This document shows, in pieces, positions 45,476 to 55,878 of a stretch of 64,000 nt of DNA (positions are counted from its first letter, which is position 1; every line of letters starts with the position of its first letter). The DNA lies in contig NC_086034.1 in assembly GCF_036323735.1 (NCBI RefSeq), positions 38,758,439 through 38,822,438 on the forward strand, given 5' to 3'. Below the pieces are notes generated by a model. It was not told the DNA's origin and ran no database searches. It saw nothing but the letters and a program-made list of their open reading frames with translations. The stretch is from Rattus norvegicus (Eukaryota; Chordata; Mammalia; Rodentia; Muridae). Position numbers and translations under genes: made by a program.

Positions 45476-47378
45476 CGGAACGTGACCCCCGGAACCCTGA
45501 ATGCCACTTGGAGGTCTGTTAGTGTTAGTGTGAGTGCTGGAAAGCGCCCGCTGTGTGTGAGTGTGTGTGAATTAAGTCCTATAGTCTGTGTTTTTCGGTA
45601 CCGGTTTAGTGTCTTGGTGCACTGTCTGGGCAGAAGAAGGATTCCTGCCCTGTGCACGGGTGGAAGAAGGTTCCCCACCCCGTGGAAAGCTAGCTTGAGA
45701 GTTCACTGTCTGGGCGGAAGAAGGATTCCTGCCCTGTGCATGGGTGGAAGAAGGTTCCCCACCCCGAATAGGCGCCTGTGAGTAGATGAAGGATTCCTAC
45801 TCCGAATAGTCTTTTTCTTTCTTTTTTTTCCTTTTGAGAAAGCGCACCGGGGGACGCTCCAGTCGCCCAGGCTCTGGGACGCGTGAGAGACGTTCCGCGA
45901 GCCAGCCTTTGTCGGGAGGACCCGGCAACTAGCAGTCAAAAAGATCTGACTGTGACTTGACTTTGGAGGTCGCGTTCGGCTGCCTATTTAAGTATAGGCA
46001 CGGACAAGTGTGCTTAGACGTGTTAGTGTCTGTTGTCTGTATTCTGTTTCTGTGTTTGGTATCCCAGAAGCAGCTAAGGTTAAGCTGCAGTTTGGGCCAG
46101 GTACTGAAGGTACTAGGCATCTGTGGAAATTGGTTATAGGATGCTTTGTCTTGGTCTTGTTTGTCTGGATTGTTTTCTGTGGTATTGTCCAGTGTCTTTT
46201 TGACTTTTGTTTCGTGTTTGAATTTGGACTGATGACCGTGTTTAAAATCTGGGACCGACGACTGTGTTTGAAATCATGAAACTGTTTGCTTTGTTCATCA
46301 AAGAGTTTTACTTGGTCCCCTTAATGCTTAGTGAGTAAGAAACTTAATTTTGTGGACCCCGCTCTAGTGGCGGTGTGTTGGTTGATAGCCAAAGTTAATT
46401 TTTAAAGCATAGTGTTTTATCTGTGCTTGTGCTCGCAGCCAGCTGTGATGAGCTGGGAAAGATTTAAATTTTGCTTGGGAACAAAGAACCTTAAAGGGAC
46501 AGGCTACATTAGAAATGCTATAGGAGGAACTATCTGAAAAGGCTGAGAGCGAGGTGGGAGAGGACTCTAAGGAAAACAAGACCAAGAAAGGAATTAAGGA
46601 AGCTTGCCTTATCTGCAGGCCTTATTCCAAGGGAGGAGTTAGTCTCCAGCATTAAATTACTTTTCTCGTTGGTCATCATTAACATGGAGAGTGCCTTTGA
46701 TCCTATTCCCACAGCAGCCAGTTCCTGCCCCTATGGTCAAAATGCCCCAGGTTGGGGGACAAAAAGGGCCCCTAAAATAGTTTCAAAGAATCAACAACAA
46801 ACTGTAAAGAACTTTGTTTTGTTTTGCCAGTCAAGATTTAGAATTCAGGCTTTGGCGGTGGCCAAGGTCAGGATTAATGTTTTCTTTTTCATGGGCTTTT
46901 AACCCAGTGAGACAGTTTGGTAAAGGGCTACTACTGAGGTCCTGATAGCCCAGGTGAACAGGTTACAATTCTTTTGTCAGCCACCTGGCATCTAGCACCC
47001 GGGTTCTAACCATCTCTCCATCATTTTGTTATTAGTTGTTACTAGAAGCCTAGTGTCATTTGGAGGCTGGTTCTCTTGAGAGGCAAAGCCACCAAGCTGA
47101 CACTGAAGGAAGGTACTCCTTAAGGGAAAGTCTAAGTCCAGAGAGACAGCCGGTAACAGATAGGCTGCCTCTCTGCTCACCTTTCTGTTTCATAGGCAAA
47201 GCTTGTGCTTATTTTTACAATGGACAAAAAGGCCTCCTGGTTTAGCTGTGTGACTAAATGCTATTTGTCCTCCTCAGTGGACTTCTCTCCTCTAGATTCC
47301 CTTGTTTTCTCACCATCCCACTTGAGATGCTTGTTAGTAACTGTTATAGGTCTTCTTTACCACTGACGAAAGACAGAA
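45476..47378 (+). other. ERV leader and unrecognisable 5' gag region
   Basis: This long region has no gag matrix start that I can recognise. An 84-bp unit is repeated in tandem (starting 45,620 and 45,704; phrase 'cactgtctgggcngaagaag'). The packaging signal would be expected here by analogy with gammaretroviruses, but none was identified. Short frames are not supported as genes. Confidence 0.6.
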
Positions 47379-47860
47379 TCCTACTAGAGGCCAGAAAGAA
47401 TGTTCCAGACATGGATGGAAGGCCCTCACTCCTGACTGTTGACTTCAATACCCCTGAAGGTAGGGAGTGCTCCGGGTCTGCCCCCAGGCTCCAAGGGTGG
47501 GTCTCCTAGGGGCTGGAAAATGCCCCACTAATCTGGCTAAGATAAGGAAAAGATATGAAGAAAAAGTTACAGAAACTTGAAGGGTTAAGCTAAGTTGCTG
47601 AGAGTTAGTATAAGTTAGAAAGAAAAAAAGGTAAAAAGAGCAGAAAGCTAGGGAAGAAAGGAGACAAAAAGAAGAGGAAGCTAGAGAGCTAAAGAGAGAT
47701 AAAAGACAAGAGAGGAACATATACTGGCCACAGTAGTTAGGGAACCTAGGAAGACAGTACCTGGCAACAGAAGAGAATTCCTGGCTAAAGATCAGTGTGC
47801 CTAATGCAAAGAAAAAAAGACACTGGGTCAGGGACTCCCCCAGAAAGAACAAGAGGGGAC
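47379..47860 (+). pseudogene. Gag remnant: capsid end, charged helix, nucleocapsid
   Basis: A capsid-like peptide (LLEARKNVPDMDGRPS) is readable at 47,378-47,440. An Arg/Lys/Glu-rich stretch (about 47,600-47,720) corresponds to the charged helix that precedes nucleocapsid. A zinc-knuckle remnant at about 47,788-47,850 starts DQCA, then has a stop codon in the knuckle and a frameshift in the following A run. The normal role is RNA packaging and particle assembly; nothing continuous remains. Confidence 0.72.
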
Positions 47861-47924
47861 ACTGGAGAGCCTCTCAGTCCTGGAGTGCTGGCTATGCGCA
47901 GAGATAGGAGGGAAGCCTGCCCAG

Positions 47925-48140
47925 TTGTTTTATGGATACAGGGACCCAATGCTCTGTGCTCCTATGCTCCAGTGGGCCAGTATCCAAAGACCTTGGGTAC
48001 AGGGGCCTACTGGCAACGAACAATATGTATGGACTGCCCGAAGAACAGTGGACCTTGGTGTGGGCCGGGTAACCCACCCACTAGTTCATGGTCATCCCTG
48101 ACTGCCCCTATCCCTTGCTCATGAGAAAATTGCTCTCCAA
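47925..48140 (+). pseudogene. Retroviral protease remnant
   Basis: The aspartic protease active-site triad DTG is encoded at 47,935-47,943, followed by TQCSVL. After a frame change, WTARRTVDLGVGRVTH is readable (about 48,030-48,080), typical of the flap-distal part of gammaretroviral protease. The sequence then shifts frame again, so no functional enzyme is encoded. Confidence 0.75.
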
Positions 48141-48203
48141 AATGGCTTGCGTGAGCTGAAATGGCTGGGTGAGGCTATGTGTATGCATATCTGCAGACTG
48201 TGA

Positions 48204-48925
48204 ATGTGGAGCTTAAGACCTGTCTCAGTGCACCAGTACCTGATGCTGGGAGATGTGTGGCTCAGTGCTTTTCTGCCTGGAACATATCATTCCTGCCAGC
48301 CGGGCACTAACAATTATCACCCAATCCAGGACTTAAACTGTGATAATAGAGTGTCCCAAAAGATGGGACCACTGGTCAGCTGCCATGGACTAGATTCTCC
48401 ACCGGTTGGGGACAATCTGGTCACCTTGTTGCCCAATCCGGACCTGGAGCCACCACAGCATGAGTGTCAAGCACTGGCAGAAGCCCATGGGTGGAGGAAA
48501 GTCCTCTTCGACTGGTTGATTGACCCCTGCTGAAAGCTGAGGCTACCTTGTCTACAGACGGGAACAGTTCTCTTCATGAAGGTCAGAGATAAGTGGGTGC
48601 TGCCATGGTGGACAACACAATGTCATCTGGGATGGCTGAACCTCAATCCCCCAGTACATCAGTGCCGCAGATGCCTTTGCCATCTCTTGGATGCCCTGGT
48701 GAAGCCAGCAACTGTGAGTACTATTCATTGCTCAGGATATCAGGAGGGAAGAGATTCAGTGGCATTGGGCAGTAACAAAGCAGATAAAGTGGCTCGGGAA
48801 ATGGCTATGCAGGAGCCTATCCTGGTTACAGGCCTGCAAGAGACAGCCACTGAGAACTGGGATTGGACTAAGGGATGGCCTCACTTAGAATGTACAACAG
48901 AAGAAAAGGCCCAAATTACTTAAAT
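48204..48925 (+). pseudogene. Pol remnant: RT N-terminus joined to RNase H, catalytic core deleted
   Basis: The frame 48,204-48,533 contains an RT N-terminal piece (PGTNNYHPIQDL) followed after a few residues by connection-domain sequence (TLLPNPDLEPPQHECQ). The RT fingers/palm region with the YxDD catalytic motif is missing. RNase H pieces follow: LSTDGNSSLHEG (first catalytic Asp; about 48,550) and, in the frame 48,576-48,923, LDALVKPATVSTIHCSGYQE and NKADKVAREMA. A second gap separates the two. Because the enzyme core is missing, this transcript could only have been copied by another element's reverse transcriptase. Confidence 0.82.
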
Positions 48926-49850
48926 GAAAAAAAAAAAGACAATGGCACACTTGAGGGGAAAGCTATACTCCCCAGAGGGGGGTGGGGGGAAAAACTCACT
49001 TTGCCAAATACAGATATGGACTCACTTAGATTAAAAGTTTGTCCAAATAGTTAAGGTGTATGTAATAGACTTTAAGATTTTAGCCAGAGAGACAGTAAAA
49101 AGTATAAGGTATGTCAATAAGTGAATGCTTAGCAAGCAAACAGAGCAAAGAGACCTAGAGAGTTTAGTGAAAAGTCGAAGTGAACTTCACTGAGATAAAA
49201 CCAGAAAAATATAATCACAAGTATCTCCTAGTGCTTGTAGATACTTTTTCAGGAATAGATAGAAGCTTTCCTCACCAAACGAGAGACGGCCTCTGCAATC
49301 ATCAAGAAGATACTGGAAGAAATCTTCCCCAGGTCTGGAGAGCCCAAGGTAATCTGGTCAGACAACGGCCCTACTTTCGTTGCCAAGGTAAGCCAGGGCG
49401 TGGCCAAGTATTTAGAGGTCGATTGGAAATTACATTGTATTTAAAGACCTCAGGTAGAGTAAATAAATAAAATTTTAAAAGAGACACTGACCAAATTAAA
49501 TTGACCATGGAGACTGGTGCAGACTGGGTGACACTCCTTCCCTCTTGCTCTCTTCAGAGCAAGAAATACCCCTTCCAGATTCAGCCTTACCCACTTTGAG
49601 ATCTTATATGGGGCCTCAGCACCCCTGACTGTATTAGATGATGTTACTGAACCAACATGTCATAGTGCCATAGTAATAATGATTTGTGTGCCAGGCTAAA
49701 AGACCTACAGGTGATACAGAAAGAAATCTGCTCACAGCTGACAGCAGCCTATGCCCCGGAGACCCCTGAGTTCCAGGTCGGAGACTGCAGCTACACTGAG
49801 CCCAGACATTCGAGCCTCGCTGGAAAGGACTGTACCTGTTGCTGCTGACC
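48926..49850 (+). pseudogene. Integrase remnant
   Basis: Catalytic-core peptides are clear: NFTEIKPEKY then LLVLVDTFSG (first Asp at 49,240-49,242). After a frame change come ILEEIFPRSGEPKVIW and SDNGPTF (second Asp at 49,361-49,363). The zinc-binding part upstream (49,000-49,150) is decayed. A C-terminal stretch (THFEILYGA at about 49,590; PEFQVGDC at about 49,770) is also out of frame. It would normally insert the provirus; inactive here. Confidence 0.85.
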
Positions 49851-50219
49851 ACCCTGACAGCTGTCAATTCTCAGCCCTCACCAGCCGTGTACTAGCTGTT
49901 GGGGCTGAGAGCTGGGACCTAGAGGGAAATTCAGTCATGTTTGTCCTGGGTTCTATCAAGATAGGTGTGGGATAGGCTTGATTTCCATTACAAATGATGT
50001 AACATTGCATATGTTAGTACTCCTAACACTTCTTGGGACTGTGCCTCAGGGATCACAGTCTGTATGAGTTTAGAAGTTCTAAAAGCTAGTCATGACCTTG
50101 GTGTGTAGGCTTAGATAGTGTCCAGATTGGAATCCTGATGCTAAAGACTTAGTAAAAAAAAAAAAGAGTTGAGAATTACTAAGGCTATCTAGGTGCTACA
50201 AGGGTAGCACAAGGACATC

Positions 50220-50901
50220 TGCCCTTGCCCTGCAATGCGAGGCTTATAGAGAATTCAGAACTGCCATTGACTCAGATATAAAAAGAGTGAAAGACTTTTT
50301 AGCTGACCTCCAAGAATACCTAACCTCCCTCTCAGAGGTAGTCCTTCAGAATAGGAGATTAGACCTGATATTCCTTAAAGGAGTCTGTGTGCTACACTGA
50401 AAGAAGAATATTGCTTCTATGTAGACCATTCAGGAATAATTAAAGACTCCATGAATAAACTTAGAGAAAGGTTAGACAAAAGACAGAGAGACAGAGAAGC
50501 ACATCAGGGATGGTTCGAGAGCTGGTTTAGTAGATCTCCTTGGATGACTACTCTGATATCTTCCCTTATGGGACCCTTCTTAGTTTTGCTTCTGCTTCTG
50601 ATTATAGGTCCATGTGTGTTAAAGAAACTAGTTAATAGGTTTGACTCCTACAAAAAGATAGAGATGCTCAACAAGGTTGGTTTGAGTCTTGGTTCACTCG
50701 GTCTTCCTGGATGACTACCCTACTTTCTGCTATATAGCTGGGCCATTACTAGTAATTTTCTTGGTTTTAGTTTTTGGACCCTGCGTGACAAACAGGTTAA
50801 TTGCTTTTGTTAAAAATCGAATGGGTGCTGTGCGGTTGATGGTTCTGAGACAACAGTACCAGTCAGTTAGGACAACTGGTGAGACCAAATACGAGACTTG
50901 A
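50220..50901 (+). pseudogene. Env transmembrane-subunit remnant with duplicated membrane anchor
   Basis: A gammaretroviral TM ectodomain piece (VLQNRRLDLIFLKG, about 50,343-50,385) is followed by stops and shifts. The frame 50,451-50,714 then gives the pre-anchor WFESWFSRSPWMTT and a hydrophobic anchor (GPFLVLLLLLIIGPCV). Immediately after, a second, diverged anchor unit begins at 50,672 (WFESWFTRSSWMTT, stop, then PLLVIFLVLVFGPCVTNRL). It continues to a cytoplasmic tail with QQYQS and a stop at 50,899-50,901. The copies are 167 bp apart, so out of frame with each other. The surface subunit is essentially absent. Confidence 0.8.
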
Positions 50902-50932
50902 TATCAAAATTCTAAGATTAGAATTACTTAGT

Positions 50933-51388
50933 AGAAGAAGAGGGGAATGAAAGGAAAATTATACACATTTAAGGTTTAAAAATATGAAGTTAAAAGAAAA
51001 TTCAGACTCAGGACTAAACACTGTGAAAAGCAAGTCCAGGCAGCCCTGCCCTGCCGCTAGGACTAACAGACCATAAAGATAAAGAAAAGGAATGCAGGAA
51101 CCAGCCCGAGTTATCAGGATTGACTCAAACCATCTGGCAGAAGGGCACCTCCCCCAGCTTACTCAGAGTCACACCTTAACCAGATGTCCTTCAAACCCTG
51201 ATACGCCCTTAGCTCCTAAAATCCTGTACGATCCAGTCAATACATACTCTCCTGCTGTGCTGTAATCTCACTGCCATGTTTAAATGAGCCAATCACTTAT
51301 AGCCGTGCCAGAAATTAGCCAATCGTGTGTAACCGTGCCAAACCCCCTAGCTTTCCCTATATAAACCCCTGACTTTTGAGTTTCGGGG
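50933..51388 (+). promoter_or_regulatory. Polypurine tract and U3 promoter region
   Basis: The polypurine run agaagaagaggggaa (50,933-50,947) precedes the U3 start TGAAAGG (50,948). U3 (about 441 bp) contains TGACTCA (51,121-51,127, AP-1-like), two CCAAT boxes in a roughly 28-31-bp repeat (agccaatc at about 51,288 and 51,317, each followed by 'ccgtgcca') and TATAAA (51,360-51,365). The predicted start is at about 51,389. In this retrocopy the promoter is at the right end and points out of the element into the interrupted L1. Confidence 0.85.
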
Positions 51389-51500
51389 TCGATTCCTCTG
51401 TCTCCTGTGTGAGATACGTGTCGACCCGGGATCCCGCTAAGACCCGGGATCTCGTTAATAAAGCTACCTCGTGCTTTTACATCAAAAAAAAAAAAAAAAA
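51389..51500 (+). terminator. Right R region, poly(A) signal and genomic poly(A) tail
   Basis: R runs 51,389-51,483/4 with AATAAA at 51,457-51,462. After 'gcttttacatc' the genomic A run (51,484-51,500, continuous with two A residues of the TSD) replaces U5. This shows that a cleaved and polyadenylated RNA was the template. Confidence 0.92.
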
Positions 51501-52148
51501 AAGAGCATAGGAGATCTTTCCATCTTCTGATAGTCTTCAGAGCCGTGAAGATTTCTGTTTTGTTTTGTTTTAATCACACAGATCTTTCAATTGCATTGTC
51601 ACAACTGCCGCAATATAGTTTTATTATTTGAGTCTATGTGAAAAATGTTGTTTCCTGATATTTTTCTCAGTTCATTGGTCATTTGTATATAGGAGGGCTA
51701 CTGTATTTTGTGAGGTAATTTTGCATCCAGCTACTTTGTTGAAAGTGTTTGTCAGAGGTACGTGTTTCCTCATAGAATTTTGAGGGTCACTTATGTATGC
51801 TGTTATATCATCTACAAATAAAGATATTTTGATTCCTTGCTTTTCAATTTGTATTTCTTTGATCCAGTTGTATCCCTTCAGTTGACTTACTGCTCTACCA
51901 ATAAGATTCCAACTAGTAGGCTGAACAAGTATGGAGTTAATGTGTAGCCTGTCTTAGTTCTGATCTTAAAGGAATTGCTTTAAGTTTCTCACCATTTAAG
52001 TCGATGTTGGCTTCTGGTTTGCTGTAAACTGACTTCATTATGTCTATGTATATACCTTGTATCCCTTAATCTCTCCAAGACTTTTATCATGACGTGGTGG
52101 TGGACATTGTCAGAAGCTTTTTTTAGTATTTAATGAAATGATCATATG
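51501..52148 (-). mobile_element. Old host L1, part 3 (ORF2) and right TSD
   Basis: It begins with the right copy of the duplication (51,501-51,518) and continues without loss as the ORF2 sequence expected after 45,270 ('gatctttccatcttctgata'). It is diverged, with no usable frame. Another L1 interrupts it near 52,148 at 'catatgg'. Confidence 0.9.
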
Positions 52149-55100
52149 GGTTTTTATCTTTATTTTTTAATTTAATTTTCTTGGACATTTTATGTATTTA
52201 CATTTCAAATGTCATTATCCCCTTTCCCACATCTCCTGTGCCCCCTTCCTCTTTCCCCTTCTTCTATGAAGATGCTGACACTCTGATCCACCTTCTGCAA
52301 ACTCAACACCCTGGCATTCCCCTACATTGGGGAAATGAGCCTTCATAAGACCAAGGGCTTTTACTCATATTGATACTGGACAATAATATCTTCTGCTACA
52401 TATGGGGCTGGAGTCATGGGTCTCTCCATGTGTACTCATTGGTTGGTGGTTTAGTCCATGGGAACTCTGGTGGGGTCTGGATGGTTGATATTGTTGTTCT
52501 TCCTATGGTGTTTCAGCTCCTTCAGGCTTTTCTCTAACTCCTCCATTTGGGTCCCTTTGTTCAGTACAATGGTTAGCTGCAACTGTCCTCATCTGTATCA
52601 GTAGGGCTCTGGCAGAGCCTCTTAGGGGACACCCACATCTGGCTCCTGTCAGAAAGTATTTCTTGGCAGTAACACTAGTGACTGGATTTGGTGGCTGATT
52701 ATGGGGTGGATGCAGGTGGCGCAGTCTCTGGATGACCTTTACTTCAGTTCTTGCTCCACTCTTTGTCCTTGCATTTCCTTCCATGAGTATTTTGTTCTGC
52801 TTTCTAAGAAGGAGTGAAGCATCTACACTTTGGTCTTCATTCTTCTTGAGCTTCACATGATCTGTGAATTGTTTCTTAGATATTCCAAGCTTTTGGGCTA
52901 ATATTTACTTATCAGTGAGTGCATACCATGTGTGTTTTTTTGTGACTGGGTTACCTCACCCAAGATGATATTTTCTAGATCCATCCATTTGCCTAAGAAT
53001 TTCATGAAGTTATTGCTTTTAATAGCTGAGTAGTACTCCATTGTGTAGATGTATCATATTTTCTGCATTCATTCCTCTGTTGAAGGACATATGGGTTGTT
53101 TCCAGCTTCTGGCTATTATAAATAAGGCTGCTATGAACATAGTAGAGCATGTGTCCTTGTTTTATGTTGGGGCATCATTTGGGTGTATGCCCAGGAGAAC
53201 TATTGCTGGGTCTTCAGGTAGTACTATGTCCAATTTTCTGAGGAACTCCCAAACTGATTTCCAGAGTGGTTGTACCAGCTTGTAATCCCACCAACAATGG
53301 AGGAGTGTCACTCTTTCTCCACGTCCTTGCCAGCATCTGTTTTCACCTAAATTTTTGATCTTAGCCATTCTGACTGGTATGAAGTGGTATCTTAGGGTTG
53401 TTTGATTTGCATTTCCCTGATGACTAAGGATGTCAAGCATTTCTTTAGGTGCTTCTTGGACATTTGAGTTTGCTCAGTTGAGAATTCTTTGTTTAGCTCT
53501 GTACTCCATTTTCTGAATAGGATTATTTGATTCTCTAGAGTCTAACTTCTTGAATTCTTTGTATATATTAGAAATTAGCTCTCTATTGAATGTAAGATTG
53601 GTAAAGACTTTTTCCCAATCTGTTGGTTGCCATTTTGTCCTATTGACAGTGTCGTTTGCCTTACAGAAGCTTTGCAATTTTATGAGGTCCCATTTGTCAA
53701 TTGTTTTTTTTTTTTCCTTTTTTTTTTCGGAGCTGGGTACCAAACCCAGGGCCTTGCACTTACTAGGCAAGCACTCTACCACTGAGCTAAATCCCCAACC
53801 CCCATTTGTCAATTCTTGATCTTAGAGCATAAGCCATTGGTGTTCTGTTCATTGGTGTTTTCCTCTGTGTCTATGTGTTCGAGGTTCTTCCCCACTTTCC
53901 CTTCCAGTAGTTTTAGTGTCTCTGTCTCTGGTTTTAGTAGTGGTCCTTGATACACTTGGACTTGAGTTTTGTACAAGGAGGTAAGGATGGGTCAATTTGC
54001 CTTCTTTTACATGCTGACCTCAAGTTGAACCAGCACTATTAGTTGAAAATGCTATCTTTTTTTCCATTGGATGGTTTTAGCTCCTTTGTCAAGGATCAAG
54101 TGACCATAGGTGTGTTGGTTCATTTCTGGATCTTCAATTCTATTCCATTGATCTACCTGCCTGTCTCTATACCAATACCATGCAGTTTTTATCATGATTG
54201 CTTTGTAATATAGGTTGAGGTCAGGGATGGTGATTCCCCCAGAAGTTCTTTTATTGTTGAGAATAGTTTTTGATATCCTGGGGTTTTTACTTCTCCAAAT
54301 GAATTTGAAATCAGTTCTACTTTTAAGAAGAGTTGAGTTGGAATTTTGATGGGGATGGCATTGAATCTGTAGCTTGCTTTAGGCAAGATGGCCATTTTTA
54401 AAATATTAATCCTGCCAATCCATGAGCACTAGAGAGCTTTCCATCTTCTGAGATCTTTGATTTCTTTCTTCAGAGACTTGAAATTCTTGTCATACAGACC
54501 TTTCACTTGCTTGGTTAGAGTTACATCAAGGTATTTTATATTATTTGTGGCTATTGTGAAGTGTGTCATTTCCCTAATTTCTTTCTCAGCCTGTTTATCC
54601 TTTGAGTAGAGAAAGGCTACTGATTTGTTTGAGTTAATTTTATACCCAGCCACTTTGCTGAAGTTGTTTATCAGATATAGGAGTTCTCTGGTTGAATTTT
54701 TGGGGCCATTTAAGTATACTATCATATCACCTGTGAATAGTGATATTTTGACTTCTTCCTTTCCAATTTGTATCCCTTTGATCTCCTTTTGTTGTCTGAT
54801 TGCTCTGGCTAAGACTTCGAGTACTCTATTGAATAAGTAGTGAGAGAGTGGGCAGCCTTGTCTATTTCCTGTTTCCTAGGTTTTCTATTTCTAGGATCTT
54901 CTCCCTTTGTGATTTCTTTATTGTTTCTATTTCCAATTTTAGATCCTGGATGGTTTTGTCAATTCCTTTACCTGTTTGGTTGTGTTTTCCTATAATTCTT
55001 TACAGAATTTTTGTGTTTTCTCTTTAAGGACTTCTACTTGTTTACCTTTGTGGTCCTGTATTTCTTTAAGGAGATTATGTCCTTCTTAAAGTCCTCTATC

Positions 55101-55610
55101 ATCATCATGAGATATGATTTTAAATCAAAATCTTGCTTTCCAGGTGTGTTGGGATATCCAGTATTTGCTGTGATAGGAGAACTGGGTTGTGATGATGCCA
55201 AGTAGTCTTGGTTTCTGTTGCTTAGGTTCTTGTGCTTGCCTCTCACCATCTGGTGATCTCTGATGTTAGATGGTCTTGCTGTCTCTGACTGGATCTTGTC
55301 CCTCCTTTGAGCCTGTGTGCCTGTGAGCCTGTGAGCCTATGAGCTTTTAATGTTAGGAGTGAGAGTGCTCCTGGCAGACCAGCTCCCTGAGGACAAGTTT
55401 TGGGTCTGAGAGCTGTGAGACAGACCCAGTTCTGGGTGCAGATGACAACAGGAATGGTCCTGTCCTAGGCTGCCCTTGTGGCTCCGAAGCCCTGTGTACT
55501 CCATGAAGGTCTCTCTTTGGACAGTCAGTGGAGAGAAAGTGGGCTTAGGAGGGAGAGCGCTCCTGGCAAACCAGCTCTCTGCAGGTAGGTTTTGTGTCCG
55601 GGAGTTTTGC
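52149..55610 (-). mobile_element. L1 with large internal deletion and 5' UTR repeats
   Basis: 3' UTR (52,149 to about 52,880), ORF2 C-terminal half (to about 54,868), then an abrupt jump to the N-terminal half of ORF1 (about 54,880-55,250) and a 5' UTR to 55,610. The ORF2 5' half and ORF1 3' half (over 2 kb) are missing. ORF2 peptides include IVLPEDPAIVLLGI and NNFSKVAGYKINSNKS; ORF1 shows NRNQDYLASSQPSSP. The 5' UTR has two related units ('gagagtgctcctggcagacc' at 55,355 and 'gagagcgctcctggcaaacc' at 55,553). The host sequence catatg flanks both ends. An ID element sits inside. Confidence 0.88.
53703..53803 (-). repeat. ID SINE, antisense, with TSD
   Basis: An inverted ID ('cggagctgggtaccaaaccc', 'agggccttgcacttactagg', 'actgagctaaatccccaacc') with a T-rich inverted tail. 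It is flanked by cccatttgtcaatt at 53,689-53,702 and 53,801-53,814 (the C residues overlap the element end). It splits the L1 frame. Confidence 0.95.
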
Positions 55611-55878
55611 CATATGTTTTTTTTCCTTTAAATTTGTTTATATGGTGGTTTACATCAGTGGACTTTCATAAGTGGAGCCACTCCTGTATCGCTGGGGTAA
55701 AGCCTATTTGATCATGGTAGATGATTTTTTTTATGCGTTCTTGCATTCAGTTTGCAAGTACTTTATTGAGAATTTTTGCAACAATGTTCAAAGAGAAAGT
55801 AGTGTGTGATTTTCTTTCTTTGTTGAACTTTATGGATTTGGGTATTCAGGTCACTCTGGTCTTATAAAATGAATTGGA
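55611..55878 (-). mobile_element. Old host L1, part 4 (ORF2)
   Basis: Continuation of the host ORF2 RT region ('ggagccactcctgtatcgctggggtaaagcc'), ending in the left ID TSD. Confidence 0.85.

Larger units (their letters stand above)
45271..51500 (+). mobile_element. Processed (L1-mobilised) copy of a defective gammaretrovirus-like transcript
   Basis: Order: R-U5, tRNA-Pro primer-binding site, long leader, broken gag-pro-pol-env, polypurine tract, U3, R, poly(A). Four observations argue against ordinary proviral integration. There is no U3 before the left R. There is no U5 after the right R. About 17 A residues follow the point about 20 nt after AATAAA. The flanks are an 18-bp TSD rather than 4-5 bp. 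The left start lies within 1-2 bases of the position about 30 bp after the TATA box in the right U3, the expected cap site. The length of 6.2 kb is shorter than a complete gammaretrovirus because of internal deletions. The R copies differ at one of about 96 positions. A VL30-like source is possible; I could not check. Confidence 0.9.

Noticed and set aside
45271..51500. Interpretation as a normal provirus with LTRs damaged later
   Set aside because: It would need independent loss of exactly U3 on the left and exactly U5 on the right, gain of a poly(A) run at the poly(A) site, and an 18-bp flanking repeat. One retrotransposition event explains all four.
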